Below the pieces are notes generated by a model, which searched no databases, was not told where the DNA came from, and worked only from the letters and a program-made list of their open reading frames with translations. Shown here one piece after another: positions 49,888-59,385 of a DNA stretch of 64,000 nucleotides. Origin of the DNA: Bacillus mycoides (GTDB taxonomy: Bacteria; Bacillota; Bacilli; Bacillales; Bacillaceae_G); NCBI RefSeq assembly GCF_001757995.1, contig NZ_LXLV01000062.1, positions 248,001-312,000 on the forward strand, written 5' to 3'. The position numbers and the translations under genes were made by a program. Position 1 is the stretch's first letter; the number at the start of each line of letters is the position of its first letter.

Positions 49888-51214
49888 ATAATAAATCTGC
49901 TGCTAGTTGTGCTAAATTAGAACGCTCTCCTTTAACAAACTTTACATGACCACTAATACGTTGCTCTTTAAATTTCTCTACAACATATGTTAAGCCATTA
50001 TTATATTCATCTAAATACGGGTGATCAATTTGCTGAGGATCTCCCATTAATACAATCTTACTCTTTTCCCCTACCCTAGTTAGTATCGTTTTCACTTCAT
50101 GCTTTGTTAAATTTTGTGCTTCGTCAATAATAATAAACTGGTCTGGAATACTTCTCCCACGTATATAGGTAAGCGCTTCTACTTCAATCGAACCCATTCC
50201 AGCTAAAATAGCATCTAACTCCCCTGGCTTTTTCGTATTAAATAAATACTCTAGATTATCAAAAATCGGTTGCATCCACGGTCTTAACTTTTCTTCTTTT
50301 TCTCCTGGTAAATAGCCGATATCTTTTCCGACTGGAACAATTGGTCTTGCAACAAGTAGTTTTTTATATAACCCTAAATCTTCCGTTTGCATAAGTCCCG
50401 AAGCTAACGCAAGTAGCGTTTTTCCTGTACCAGCTTTCCCTGTTAACGTTACAAGCGGAATATCTTCGCGAAGCAACAATTCTAATCCCATAATTTGTTG
50501 CACGTTTCGCGGTCGTATCCCCCACACTTGCTCATTGTGAAAAATAAGTTTCTTTACCTTCTTACCTAAGTGATCCACAATTCCAAGTGCAGAACTAGAG
50601 CCCCCTAGTGCATCTTTCATTACAACAAACTGATTTGGATAAAAAGGATGATTTGCGATTTCAGATAAAGGCAGTTCACCTTTTTCATAAAAATAATCTA
50701 ATTGTTCTTTTGATATATATCCTTCTAAAAATCCTGAATATATATTTTCCACTTCGATTACTCGGTCACTTAAATAATCTTCAGCCTTCAAACCAATTGC
50801 ATCAGCTTTTACCCTTACGAGCACGTCTTTACTTACTAAAATAACAGACTTCCCGTCCTCTTTTTCTTGTTCTTCTAAAGATAGGTTTTTCGCTACCGCT
50901 AAAATTCGATTATCATTTGTTTTTTCTACAAAAATATCTTGCAGTTGAACAAATGAGCGATGATTTAATTCAATACGAAATGTACCGCCGTTTTCTAACG
51001 GAATACTTTCATGCAGCTTTCCTATTTCGCGAAATTTATCTATTAACTTAGATACATAACGAGCATTTCGTCCTACTTCATCCATATAACGTTTTTTCGA
51101 ATCAACCTCTTCTAATACAACTGCTGGAATCACTACTTCATTTGTTCCAAATGAAAAAATAGATAAAGGATCCTGCAAAAGTACATTCGTATCTAACACA
51201 TAAATTTTATCCAA
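49886..51214 (-). CDS. ylaK: PhoH-family ATPase with N-terminal PIN domain (YlaK)
   Basis: The 442-aa PhoH2-type fusion has an N-terminal PIN ribonuclease domain (KIYVLDTNVLLQDPLSIFSF, EEVDSKKRY, DNRILAVA) and a C-terminal PhoH helicase/ATPase domain (Walker A LTGKAGTGKTLLALASGL, Walker B FIIIDEAQNL, MGDPQQID). It is a likely RNA helicase-nuclease. TTG at 51214 after GGGGG aligns with the family start and gives the B. subtilis length; a GTG seven codons upstream is less likely. Confidence 0.9.
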   Translation of the reverse strand: MDKIYVLDTNVLLQDPLSIFSFGTNEVVIPAVVLEEVDSKKRYMDEVGRNARYVSKLIDKFREIGKLHESIPLENGGTFRIELNHRSFVQLQDIFVEKTNDNRILAVAKNLSLEEQEKEDGKSVILVSKDVLVRVKADAIGLKAEDYLSDRVIEVENIYSGFLEGYISKEQLDYFYEKGELPLSEIANHPFYPNQFVVMKDALGGSSSALGIVDHLGKKVKKLIFHNEQVWGIRPRNVQQIMGLELLLREDIPLVTLTGKAGTGKTLLALASGLMQTEDLGLYKKLLVARPIVPVGKDIGYLPGEKEEKLRPWMQPIFDNLEYLFNTKKPGELDAILAGMGSIEVEALTYIRGRSIPDQFIIIDEAQNLTKHEVKTILTRVGEKSKIVLMGDPQQIDHPYLDEYNNGLTYVVEKFKEQRISGHVKFVKGERSNLAQLAADLL

Positions 51215-51460
51215 CCCGTTACCCCCTGACTCCACTTTTAAATTTGTAGAACAAGGGTTTCATCCATAAAATATGGACGAACCATTGTTATAATTATATG
51301 TACCGTAAAAACGAGGTAGAATCGAAATTCATAGAAATTAAACCTTTTCTTTATTTTTTATTCATTTCTATTCAATATATTACTTTTTATTATAATTTTT
51401 CACATTAAATCACTATACTCACTTATAAAAGTTTATGAACGACGTTCCTATTCATCTTCT

Positions 51461-51916
51461 TTATAATTCTTTCATTCCTACTAATACTTGATTATCAAGC
51501 TTTTTAGCAGCTCGAAGATCATATGTTTTTTCATATGTTGGTTCAGTAGCAAGTTTCGCACCATAAAACATAACATCACGAACTTCTTGCACATTCACTT
51601 CTACTACCGTTAATTTTAGAGGAATCCCTTCCATTCTATCTGTTAAAATTTCACTTTCACCACTTATGGAAAATACGGATTCATTCGCCATTATAGTCAA
51701 TACAACCCCTGCACTATGCCGTATATTATCCACAATACGTGAGCGTTGATCTACCGCAAATCGAATACTAGTTTCACTCACTGCATATACCCAAGAAATA
51801 GCACTTACGTTAGGGGTTTGTTTTTCGAAATCTGTTGTTGCTATCATAACGATACACTCTTTACGCAAAGATTGTACTAAATCATCTGTCAATGTAGGCT
51901 CAACTACATTCGCCAT
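51461..51916 (-). CDS. Pyridoxamine 5'-phosphate oxidase-like flavin-binding protein
   Basis: The 151-aa split-beta-barrel protein is of the PNPOx-like type. LRKECIVMIATTDFEKQTPN, VSAISWVYAVSETSIRFAVD and QRSRIVDNIRHSAGVVLTI fit the FMN-binding half-barrel. It is too short for a true pyridoxamine oxidase, and the substrate is unknown. GGAGGTGG precedes the ATG. It stands alone between phoH and ylaI. Confidence 0.8.
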   Translation of the reverse strand: MANVVEPTLTDDLVQSLRKECIVMIATTDFEKQTPNVSAISWVYAVSETSIRFAVDQRSRIVDNIRHSAGVVLTIMANESVFSISGESEILTDRMEGIPLKLTVVEVNVQEVRDVMFYGAKLATEPTYEKTYDLRAAKKLDNQVLVGMKEL

Positions 51917-52061
51917 ATTTCCACCTCCAAATATTCTTTATATATCCTTATCATAACCTATTTTTCGAATTGCGAAAATATTATTTTTTCCCGCTATTAT
52001 TCAAAAACATTATACTTCCATGATATACTTATACTGATAGAATTCGTATTGAGGTGACGAA

Positions 52062-52262
52062 ATGAGAGTCAAATGTATGATTTGTGATAAAAAAGATATG
52101 TTAGATGACGAAAATCCTATGGCAAAAAAACTGCGTAATCGCCCTATTCATACATATATGTGCATGGAATGTACGGAACGAATTGCAGAGCGTACTATGG
52201 AACGCCATGCGAGTGGTAATTTCCGATTATATCGTGATAAAAAAGTAGAAGACGATTGGTAA
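52062..52262 (+). CDS. ylaI: DUF2197 zinc-ribbon-like protein YlaI
   Basis: A 66-aa protein with two CxxC pairs, CMICDK and CMECTER, separated by about 30 residues, suggesting one bound zinc. The fit to B. subtilis ylaI is in place and length. Function is unknown. The ribosome site is GAGGTGACGAA. It converges on the next gene across a shared hairpin. Confidence 0.88.
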   Translation: MRVKCMICDKKDMLDDENPMAKKLRNRPIHTYMCMECTERIAERTMERHASGNFRLYRDKKVEDDW

Positions 52263-52267
52263 ACCGG

Positions 52268-52303
52268 AAATAAGTCCTTAATCATATAGATAAGGACTTA
52301 TTT
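52268..52303. terminator. Bidirectional terminator
   Basis: A 13-bp inverted repeat (AAATAAGTCCTTA and complement) lies between ylaI and the 91-aa gene, with AT-rich flanks. Confidence 0.8.
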
Positions 52304-52573
52304 GTATTTTTCTGGTTCACGATTCATCTGATCCAAAAAACAATCAATGGCTTCTACCGGAAATCTTGCACACCTTATTTCTCCATCAATTTCATATGTA
52401 ATCAAATACATTTCTTCGTTCTTTTCAACTTCTACATTTCGTAATTTATGCTCTTCATATATCATATTTTGAAATAATACATACGTTTCTTGTGCAGCGC
52501 TATCATCTGGACGTGCTTCCGCAACCGTTTTAATTGTTAACCAATTATATAGTGCATCTTGTACTGAGCGCAT
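52298..52573 (-). CDS. Conserved hypothetical protein, 91 aa
   Basis: A soluble acidic protein beginning MRSVQDALYNWLTIKTVAEA with a C-terminal DGEIRCARFPVEAIDCFLDQ. I do not recognise a family. GGAGGA lies 8 bp before the ATG at 52573, and the gene starts 17 bp after ylaH, so it is co-transcribed with that membrane protein gene and may act with it. Confidence 0.75.
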   Translation of the reverse strand: MRSVQDALYNWLTIKTVAEARPDDSAAQETYVLFQNMIYEEHKLRNVEVEKNEEMYLITYEIDGEIRCARFPVEAIDCFLDQMNREPEKYK

Positions 52574-52590
52574 GAAAGATCCTCCTTTTT

Positions 52591-52893
52591 TCACCCTGTT
52601 TTTTGTTGTTTAGCTTGACGTAAACGCAGTCTATAAATTCCAAGTACAATTGCCGCTACAACGAGCCCCTCTCCAACGGGTAAAAAAACTGCAAAAAAAG
52701 TTAATACCGTGCATCCAATTGCTAAAGATGTATATATCACTATATTTTTTAGTACCGATAGCTTCCTTGCAAATCCTAAATTATATACAAGTGCACTTAA
52801 TAAAATTATCGTTCCATAAAGCAACCACATCCCTAACTCTGGATTTTCATCAACTTTACAAAGCTTCGCGAAAAATGACATTCTTTCTAACAC
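52591..52893 (-). CDS. ylaH: Membrane protein YlaH
   Basis: The 100-aa protein has three hydrophobic segments ([50 protein letters not shown]) and matches B. subtilis YlaH in [15 protein letters not shown]. It is cold-shock-linked in B. subtilis; function is unknown. The start is GTG at 52893 with GAGGTG seven bases upstream. An internal ATG four codons on lacks a ribosome site. Confidence 0.88.
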   Translation of the reverse strand: MLERMSFFAKLCKVDENPELGMWLLYGTIILLSALVYNLGFARKLSVLKNIVIYTSLAIGCTVLTFFAVFLPVGEGLVVAAIVLGIYRLRLRQAKQQKTG

Positions 52894-53012
52894 TATCTTT
52901 CACCTCTTCTCATGAAACAAATTCTCTTTATGTACTTAATACAAGAGTAACTCGCAAAAAAAATACTGTCTACAAAAAAAGAGTAAATATTCTAAAAAAA
53001 TAAACATAAAAC

Positions 53013-53046
53013 AAAAAAACAGCTACCTTTTATAAAGGTAGCTGTT
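53013..53046 (-). terminator. Terminator of typA
   Basis: The stem ACAGCTACCTTT/AAAGGTAGCTGT, followed on the minus strand by a T run, lies just after the typA stop. Confidence 0.85.
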
Positions 53047-53054
53047 CTATTATT

Positions 53055-54899
53055 TTATGCTTCAACAGATTTCTTTTTCTTAGCAGCTCTTTCGCGCTCA
53101 CTCTTATCAAGAATCTTTTTACGTAGACGAATTGATTCTGGAGTTACTTCACAGAACTCGTCATCGTTTAAGTACTCTAATGACTCTTCTAAAGTCATTA
53201 AGCGTGGTTTTTTCATTGTTGAAGTTTGATCTTTCGTCGCAGAACGAATGTTAGTTTGTTGTTTCATTTTTACAACGTTAACTGTTAAATCATTCTCACG
53301 TGTATGTTCTCCAACGATCATACCAGCATATACTTCTGTACCTGGTTCAACGAAGATTACACCGCGATCTTCAACTTGCATAATACCGTATTGTGATGCT
53401 TTTCCTGCTTCAAGTGAAACTAGAACACCTTGACGACGTCCACCCACTTGTCCAGCATGTACTGGTTGGTAGCAATCAAATGTGTGGTTTAAAATACCGT
53501 AACCACGAGTTAATGTTAGGAATTCTGTTGTGTAACCAATTAAACCACGTGCCGGAACCATGAAAGTAAGGCGAACTTGACCGTTTCCGTTATTCACCAT
53601 ATCTAACATTTCACCTTTACGTGCACCCATTGATTCCATAATAGAACCAGTGTATTCTTCAGGCACATCGATTTGTACGCGCTCTACAGGCTCACTTCTT
53701 ACGCCATCAACATCTTTAATAATTACTTCAGGCTTAGATACTTGTAGTTCATAACCTTCACGACGCATGTTTTCAATTAAGATAGATAAATGTAATTCCC
53801 CGCGTCCAGATACGATCCATGCATCAGGAGAATCTGTATTATCTACACGTAAACTTACATCAGTTTCTAATTGTGAACGAAGACGCTCTTCAATTTTACG
53901 AGATGTAATGAATTTACCTTCACGACCTGCAAATGGGCTGTTATTTACAAGGAATGTCATTTGTAGTGTTGGCTCATCAATACGTAATAATGGTAAAGCC
54001 TCTTCATGCTCGACCGGACATACCGTTTCACCTACGTTAATGTCTTCCATACCTGAAACAGCTACTAAATCTCCAGCTTTTGCTTCTTCAATTTCTTGAC
54101 GTTTTAATCCAATGTAACCAAATAATTTAGTTACACGGAATTGTTTTACACTTCCGTCAACTTTCATTAATGCAACTTGTTGTCCTACTTTCATTGTACC
54201 GCGGAATACGCGTCCAACCCCAATACGACCAACATAGTCATTGTAATCAAGAAGTGCTACTTGGAATTGAAGTGGCTCTTCGCTGTTATCAACTGGTGCT
54301 GGAATATGTTCAATAATTGTGTCAAACAATGATTTCATATTCTCTTCTTGATTTGCTGGATTTGAATCTAAGCTTGCTGTTCCGTTCATTGCTGATGCAA
54401 ATACAACTGGGAACTCTAATTGATCTTCGTTTGCACCAAGTTCGATGAATAAGTCAACTACTTCATCAACTACTTCATCAGGGCGAGCGAAGTCACGGTC
54501 AATTTTGTTTACAACAACGATTGGAGTTAAGTTTTGCTCAAGAGCTTTCTTTAAAACAAATCGTGTTTGTGGCATACAACCTTCATATGCATCAACAACA
54601 AGTAGAACACCATCAACCATTTTCATGATACGTTCTACTTCTCCACCGAAGTCAGCGTGACCAGGTGTATCTAAAATGTTAATTCTTTTATCTTCATAGT
54701 GAATCGCAGTATTCTTCGCTAAAATTGTAATACCACGTTCTCTTTCTAGATCATTTGAGTCCATTGCGCGTTCTTCAATATGTTCATTCGCACGGAACGT
54801 CCCCGCTTGACGTAATAACTGGTCAACAAGTGTTGTTTTACCATGGTCAACGTGGGCAATAATTGCTATATTTCGTAAATCTTGTCGTTTTTTCAACAT
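53055..54899 (-). CDS. typA: Ribosome-associated GTPase TypA/BipA
   Basis: Translation-factor GTPase involved in ribosome assembly and stress, including cold. The 614-aa protein has the G motifs AHVDHGKTTLVDQLL, RGITILAKNTA, DTPGHADFGGEVERI and NKIDRDFARP, then EF-G-like domains III and V and the BipA-specific C-terminal domain (GVLVSLEAGKASQYG, GDQTSTMKK-like). The ATG at 54899 lies 6 bp after AGGAG; a TTG two codons earlier is too close. Confidence 0.98.
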   Translation of the reverse strand: MLKKRQDLRNIAIIAHVDHGKTTLVDQLLRQAGTFRANEHIEERAMDSNDLERERGITILAKNTAIHYEDKRINILDTPGHADFGGEVERIMKMVDGVLLVVDAYEGCMPQTRFVLKKALEQNLTPIVVVNKIDRDFARPDEVVDEVVDLFIELGANEDQLEFPVVFASAMNGTASLDSNPANQEENMKSLFDTIIEHIPAPVDNSEEPLQFQVALLDYNDYVGRIGVGRVFRGTMKVGQQVALMKVDGSVKQFRVTKLFGYIGLKRQEIEEAKAGDLVAVSGMEDINVGETVCPVEHEEALPLLRIDEPTLQMTFLVNNSPFAGREGKFITSRKIEERLRSQLETDVSLRVDNTDSPDAWIVSGRGELHLSILIENMRREGYELQVSKPEVIIKDVDGVRSEPVERVQIDVPEEYTGSIMESMGARKGEMLDMVNNGNGQVRLTFMVPARGLIGYTTEFLTLTRGYGILNHTFDCYQPVHAGQVGGRRQGVLVSLEAGKASQYGIMQVEDRGVIFVEPGTEVYAGMIVGEHTRENDLTVNVVKMKQQTNIRSATKDQTSTMKKPRLMTLEESLEYLNDDEFCEVTPESIRLRKKILDKSERERAAKKKKSVEA

Positions 54900-55039
54900 G
54901 TCCAACTCCTAATGTCTTTTTAATCCTTCTCTATTATAAGAGCGAAGGGGATACAATGGCAATCAAAATAAAATCAAGAATGAAAATATAGTTGTATTCT
55001 TACTTTTGTGAAAGTAAAATGAAATTGGAGGGTGAAGAA

Positions 55040-55219
55040 ATGGAACACATTCAATATCGCTTTTTATTAACAGCAATTATCGGTGTTATCTTCTTAATTG
55101 GTATCGGAATTATGATTGCTGAAAATAGTCCCATTGGCATTATTATTTGCATTATCGGCACATTTGTTACAGTTGGATACGGTTTTGTAACAAAAAGAAA
55201 AATGCGTAAATCGCAATAA
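55040..55219 (+). CDS. ylaF: Small membrane protein YlaF (DUF5325)
   Basis: The 59-aa protein has two membrane helices (FLLTAIIGVIFLIGIGIMIA and IGIIICIIGTFVTVGYGFV) and a basic tail KRKMRK. GGAGGGTGAAGAA precedes the ATG at 55040. It is divergent from typA, as in B. subtilis where ylaF neighbours ylaG/ylaH. Function is unknown. Confidence 0.82.
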   Translation: MEHIQYRFLLTAIIGVIFLIGIGIMIAENSPIGIIICIIGTFVTVGYGFVTKRKMRKSQ

Positions 55220-55223
55220 CATT

Positions 55224-55260
55224 AAAAAGTAAGAAGCTTCTTTATGCCTCTTACTTTTTT
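55224..55260. terminator. Bidirectional terminator
   Basis: The repeat AAAAAGTAAGA/TCTTACTTTTT with a 14-nt loop lies between the converging ylaF and yktC. Confidence 0.75.
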
Positions 55261-55264
55261 TTCA

Positions 55265-56056
55265 TTATTGTGATACAAATGGTAATAATTCTTCGTATAC
55301 TCCTGGTTTTGCAACTAACACACTGCTTTTCTCTACAATAGAAAGAGGCGTTCCCAAGAACGTTGTCACTTTACCGCCAACTTCTTCTACAATAATCTGT
55401 CCCCCGCCAAAGTCCCATGGCGATAAGCGCGGTGTTACATATGCATCTAACCTTCCCGTTGCAACATATACCATTTCTAACGCTGCACAACCATATGACC
55501 TCGTACCTCTCGCCTTCTTAACGAGCATCATCATTTTTTCCATATTAAGCAATGGATTATCAGTAAGCCATATCGCATTCAAAGCTATAATTCCATGCTC
55601 TACCGTTCCTTTTTCCAACATGGGAATGGCTAAATCATTGCAAAAAGCCCCTTCTCCCTTTACCGCATGATATAGTTCGTCATGAACTGGATCATAAATA
55701 AGACCAATCTTTCCGATACCGTTCTCATAAATCCCGATTGAGATTGCGAAATTCCTTTTTTGGTGAACAAAGTTCATCGTGCCGTCAATTGGATCAATTA
55801 ACCAAACAACCCCATTAGAAGAGGTAACCTCATCTCCGTATCCTTCTTCTCCTAAAATATTATGAGCCGGGAATGTTTCTTTAATTTTCCCAATTAAAAA
55901 CTGCTCCGTTTCTCGGTCCATGTTTGTTACTAGATCAGCTGCATTTGACTTTGTTTCTATAATAAGTGTTTTTTTCAGTGACGCCATTAAATGTTCTCCC
56001 GCTTCTCGAATCCACTGTTTCGCGTGTGTATCGATGTCTTTCCATACTTCTTGCAT
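55265..56056 (-). CDS. yktC: Inositol-1-monophosphatase family protein (SuhB-like, YktC)
   Basis: Magnesium-dependent phosphatase of the IMPase superfamily. The 263-aa protein has the metal site in ILGEEGYGDE, WLIDPIDGTMNF and the C-terminal SPWDFGGGQIIVEEVGG. B. subtilis YktC hydrolyses inositol phosphate and can act on NADP-like or other phosphates; the physiological substrate here is not set. It is adjacent to yktB and yktA as in B. subtilis. Confidence 0.9.
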   Translation of the reverse strand: MQEVWKDIDTHAKQWIREAGEHLMASLKKTLIIETKSNAADLVTNMDRETEQFLIGKIKETFPAHNILGEEGYGDEVTSSNGVVWLIDPIDGTMNFVHQKRNFAISIGIYENGIGKIGLIYDPVHDELYHAVKGEGAFCNDLAIPMLEKGTVEHGIIALNAIWLTDNPLLNMEKMMMLVKKARGTRSYGCAALEMVYVATGRLDAYVTPRLSPWDFGGGQIIVEEVGGKVTTFLGTPLSIVEKSSVLVAKPGVYEELLPFVSQ

Positions 56057-56085
56057 GTTTAAACACTCCGATCTATACTGTTCAC

Positions 56086-56114
56086 AGAAAAAACGAACCC
56101 TTTATAAGGTTCGC
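56086..56114 (-). terminator. Terminator after the 62-aa gene
   Basis: The stem CGAACC/GGTTCG, followed by six T on the minus strand, separates the 62-aa gene from yktC. Confidence 0.75.
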
Positions 56115-56144
56115 ACCAACTAATTATTTATACATATACTATTA

Positions 56145-56333
56145 TTACGCTTCTAAACGGATCATTTCAAGTCTTAACACTTCTAATTTTTGTACGCACT
56201 CTTCTTTTTTCTGTTTGTCGTTATCCATCATCGCATCATATAAAGTTGCTAATTCATAATCTAGCTCCAAACGTAGCACCGGAATTCTCTTTTCAGCATC
56301 TGTTCTCTTTAACGCATTAATCACCTGTCTCAT
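56145..56333 (-). CDS. Hypothetical 62-aa helical protein
   Basis: A short charged protein (begins MRQVINALKRTDAEKRIPVL, ends KLEVLRLEMIRLEA) predicted to be two amphipathic helices or a coiled coil. GGAGG lies seven bases before the ATG at 56333, and a terminator follows, which supports a real gene. I do not recognise the family. Confidence 0.7.
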   Translation of the reverse strand: MRQVINALKRTDAEKRIPVLRLELDYELATLYDAMMDNDKQKKEECVQKLEVLRLEMIRLEA

Positions 56334-56538
56334 TTTTTTGCCTCCTCCCAATATTCGTCTGCCCTCGGACTAGAATTAATTAAATTTTCTGATTTTTTGT
56401 TTTATACTATACTATGTTGGATAAATCATCTATGCAACAAAATTATATTTTTTTATTTAAATTTTTTTGTGCTGTTTTTTTTATGAATAGTACAAGCTAT
56501 GCTAAAATTAAAACAAAATAGGAGTTGGAGGAACAATC

Positions 56539-57165
56539 ATGACACTACAAACATTCACATCAACTGATTTTGAAGTCTTTACTGTTGATGGTCTTGAAGA
56601 ACGAATGAGCGCAATTAAAACGAATATTCATCCTAAGCTAGACGCTTTAGGGGAACAGTTTGCAGCATATTTATCACAACAAACTGATGAAAACTTTTTC
56701 TACCATGTAGCAAAACATGCACGCCGCAAAGTCAATCCACCAAACGATACTTGGGTTGCTTTTTCAACAAATAAACGTGGATATAAAATGTTACCACACT
56801 TCCAAATTGGTTTATGGGGTACTCATGCCTTCATATACTTTGGTTTAATCTATGAGTGTCCACAAAAAGTGGAGACGGCTCACGCCTTCTTAGAACATTT
56901 AAATGATTTAAAAACAAATATTCCAAATAACTTCGTTTGGTCCATTGACCATACTAAACCAGGTGTAAAATTACATGAGACGCTTGAAACGGAAGACTTA
57001 CAAAAGATGATTGAACGTTTAGCTACTGTGAAAAAAGCAGAGTTATTAGTCGGTATTCATATATCACCAGAGGAGTTTTCAGCAATGACCAACGAACAAT
57101 TCCTTGCTAAGATTGAATCTACGATGCAACCACTCCTTCCTTTATATGCACTTTGTAATCGATAG
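56539..57165 (+). CDS. yktB: UPF0637 protein YktB
   Basis: The 208-aa protein begins [20 protein letters not shown] and contains [40 protein letters not shown] and [10 protein letters not shown], all typical of the DUF1054/UPF0637 family. Structures of this family exist but no function is known. GGAGTTGGAGGAA precedes the ATG. It converges on yktA. Confidence 0.92.
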   Translation: MTLQTFTSTDFEVFTVDGLEERMSAIKTNIHPKLDALGEQFAAYLSQQTDENFFYHVAKHARRKVNPPNDTWVAFSTNKRGYKMLPHFQIGLWGTHAFIYFGLIYECPQKVETAHAFLEHLNDLKTNIPNNFVWSIDHTKPGVKLHETLETEDLQKMIERLATVKKAELLVGIHISPEEFSAMTNEQFLAKIESTMQPLLPLYALCNR

Positions 57166-57168
57166 TAG

Positions 57169-57197
57169 AAAACGGACAATTTATATTGTCCGTTTTT
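57169..57197. terminator. Terminator between yktB and yktA
   Basis: The stem AAAACGGACAAT/ATTGTCCGTTTT with a 4-nt loop and a T run on the plus strand lies right after yktB. Confidence 0.85.
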
Positions 57198-57245
57198 AGT
57201 TGTTATCACATTATAGCACTTCGTATTTTATTTTTCAAAATATTT

Positions 57246-57515
57246 TTACATTTTTACAATCTTTTTTTCTGCTACTTCCTTTGCTTTTTGAATCGTACGA
57301 TATATAGAATATCCACTTACTTCTTGAAATTCTTTATCAATTTTTTTCTCCGCTGCCTTCGATGGCACAATCTCTTTAAAACGACGATATAATTCCATCA
57401 AATCTTCTCTCAAAACTCCTTTTTCGTATACCTTTTCAATCGCTTCATAAAACTTTACAACTGCTACCATTTCTTCATTTGACCAATCGTAATCAAGTGG
57501 ATATTGATATTCCAT
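57246..57515 (-). CDS. yktA: UPF0223 protein YktA
   Basis: The 89-aa helical protein begins [20 protein letters not shown] and carries [20 protein letters not shown] and [15 protein letters not shown], typical of UPF0223. Function is unknown. GAGGTGC precedes the ATG. The order yktA-yktB-yktC is conserved with B. subtilis. Confidence 0.92.
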   Translation of the reverse strand: MEYQYPLDYDWSNEEMVAVVKFYEAIEKVYEKGVLREDLMELYRRFKEIVPSKAAEKKIDKEFQEVSGYSIYRTIQKAKEVAEKKIVKM

Positions 57516-57743
57516 TTTTGCACCTCATTCAGTATTCTTTCTTTTTCCATTATGCTACCTTTAAAAGAACCTTTTATTCTTCACTATAGCCACTCTGCAT
57601 TATACACCATTTATCCATTTCAATGGAATTGTCTTCCTCTTCGTGGTATTTAAAATATAACTATTAAACATACTCACCTTGAAAATGAGATTTTTCTATA
57701 CATCTATAATTATTGGTGATATAATGCTTTTGTTTTATAGAGA

Positions 57744-57790
57744 ATAAAGTGAGACTACCATCCCCAAAAAGGCTTTTGCGAATGGCAGAA
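57744..57790 (-). repeat. Decayed bcr1-like remnant upstream of speA
   Basis: Read on plus, ATAAAGTGAGAC, CCATCCCC and AGGCTTTTGCG..GGCAG occur in the same order as ATAAAGTGAAAC, CCATCCCC and AGGCTTTTACGGGCAG of the bcr1 copy at 36050, with internal deletions. The far end of the element and the second TTTAT are not seen. The rest of 57516-57743 holds no gene. Confidence 0.45.
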
Positions 57791-57802
57791 AAACAAGTCA
57801 AG

Positions 57803-57837
57803 TTCTAAAAGTTTGTCATCTTAATTTCCTTTTAGAA
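57803..57837 (+). promoter_or_regulatory. Hairpin in the speA leader
   Basis: A 9-bp perfect inverted repeat, TTCTAAAAG/CTTTTAGAA with a 17-nt loop, lies 60 bp before the speA TTG start. There is no U run, so it is more likely a leader structure than a terminator. No known riboswitch was recognised. Confidence 0.35.
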
Positions 57838-57898
57838 TGAGATGAAATCATATAAAACAAACTCTAATAAATATTACGAAGAAGAAGGGGTGTATAGA

Positions 57899-59371
57899 TT
57901 GTCCCAATACGAAACACCATTGTTTACCGCTTTAGTTGAGCACAGTAAGCGAAATCCAGTTCAATTCCATATTCCTGGTCATAAAAAAGGACAGGGCATG
58001 GATCCTACATTTCGCGAATTTATTGGGCATAATGCATTAGCAATTGATTTAATTAATATTGCGCCGCTCGATGATTTACATCATCCAAAAGGTATGATTA
58101 AAGAAGCACAGGATTTAGCAGCCGCTGCTTTCGGTGCAGATCATACTTTCTTTTCTATTCAAGGTACAAGTGGTGCAATTATGACAATGGTGATGAGCGT
58201 GTGCGGTCCTGGGGATAAAATCCTCGTGCCACGGAATGTGCATAAATCAGTAATGTCAGCTATTATTTTCTCAGGTGCAAAACCAATTTTCATGCATCCT
58301 GAGATTGATCCGAAGCTCGGTATTTCACATGGGATCACGATTCAATCTGTCAAAAAGGCTCTTGAAGAGCACTCAGATGCGAAAGGCTTACTTGTTATAA
58401 ATCCAACATATTTTGGGTTTGCTGCAGATTTAGAGAAGATTGTAGAATTAGCTCATTCTTACGATATTCCTGTACTTGTTGATGAAGCTCACGGTGTTCA
58501 TATCCATTTTCATGATGAACTGCCGATATCAGCCATGCAAGCGGGTGCAGATATGGCAGCAACAAGTGTTCACAAATTAGGAGGGTCTTTAACCCAAAGC
58601 TCTATTCTTAATGTAAAAGAGGGTCTTGTGAACGTAAAACATGTTCAATCCATTATTAGCATGCTTACGACTACATCAACTTCTTACATTTTGTTAGCAT
58701 CCCTTGATGTTGCTAGAAAACGTCTTGCCACAGAAGGAAAAGCTCTCATAGGACAAACAATACAATTAGCTGAACATGTTCGTGATGCTATTAATGCTAT
58801 TGAGCATCTTTATTGTCCTGGAAAAGAAATGCTAGGAACAGATGCTACTTTTAACTATGATCCTACAAAGATAATTGTATCTGTAAAAGATTTAGGTATT
58901 ACAGGCCATCAGGCTGAAGTATGGCTTAGAGAACATTACAACATTGAAGTAGAACTCTCTGATTTATATAACATACTTTGTCTTATCACATTTGGAGATA
59001 CAGAAAGTGAAACAGATACACTTATTACAGCATTACAAGATTTAGCAGCAACATACAGAAATAGAGCAGATAAAGGTGTTCAAGTACAAGTAGAAATACC
59101 TGAAATACCTGTGCTAGCACTTTCTCCTAGAGATGCTTTTTATTCAGAAACAGAAGTCATTCCATTTGAAAACGCAGCAGGTCGTATTATAGCTGATTTT
59201 GTTATGGTTTATCCACCAGGGATTCCAATCTTTACTCCGGGGGAAATTATTACACAAGATAACTTAGAGTATATTCTTAAAAATTTAGAAGCTGGGTTAC
59301 CTGTACAAGGTCCCGAAGATATGACATTACAAACATTACGTGTTATTAAAGAGTACAAGCCTATCAGTTGA
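57899..59371 (+). CDS. speA: Arginine decarboxylase SpeA
   Basis: PLP-dependent fold III (Orn/Lys/Arg) decarboxylase starting polyamine synthesis by making agmatine. The 490-aa protein has QFHIPGHKKGQGMDPTFREF, FFSIQGTSGAIMTMV, DEAHGVHIHFHDELP, the PLP Lys in TSVHKLGGSLTQSS and FVMVYPPGIPIFTPGEII. Start TTG at 57899 after AGGGG gives the B. subtilis SpeA length and N-terminus SQYETPL; an ATG 19 codons upstream has no such site. Specificity for Arg over Lys rests on homology and place. Confidence 0.88.
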   Translation: MSQYETPLFTALVEHSKRNPVQFHIPGHKKGQGMDPTFREFIGHNALAIDLINIAPLDDLHHPKGMIKEAQDLAAAAFGADHTFFSIQGTSGAIMTMVMSVCGPGDKILVPRNVHKSVMSAIIFSGAKPIFMHPEIDPKLGISHGITIQSVKKALEEHSDAKGLLVINPTYFGFAADLEKIVELAHSYDIPVLVDEAHGVHIHFHDELPISAMQAGADMAATSVHKLGGSLTQSSILNVKEGLVNVKHVQSIISMLTTTSTSYILLASLDVARKRLATEGKALIGQTIQLAEHVRDAINAIEHLYCPGKEMLGTDATFNYDPTKIIVSVKDLGITGHQAEVWLREHYNIEVELSDLYNILCLITFGDTESETDTLITALQDLAATYRNRADKGVQVQVEIPEIPVLALSPRDAFYSETEVIPFENAAGRIIADFVMVYPPGIPIFTPGEIITQDNLEYILKNLEAGLPVQGPEDMTLQTLRVIKEYKPIS

Positions 59372-59380
59372 TAGGCTTTT
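59357..59380 (+). terminator. Terminator of speA
   Basis: The stem AAGCCTAT/ATAGGCTT with a 6-nt loop and following T residues overlaps the speA stop. Confidence 0.75.
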
Positions 59381-59385
59381 CTTTC

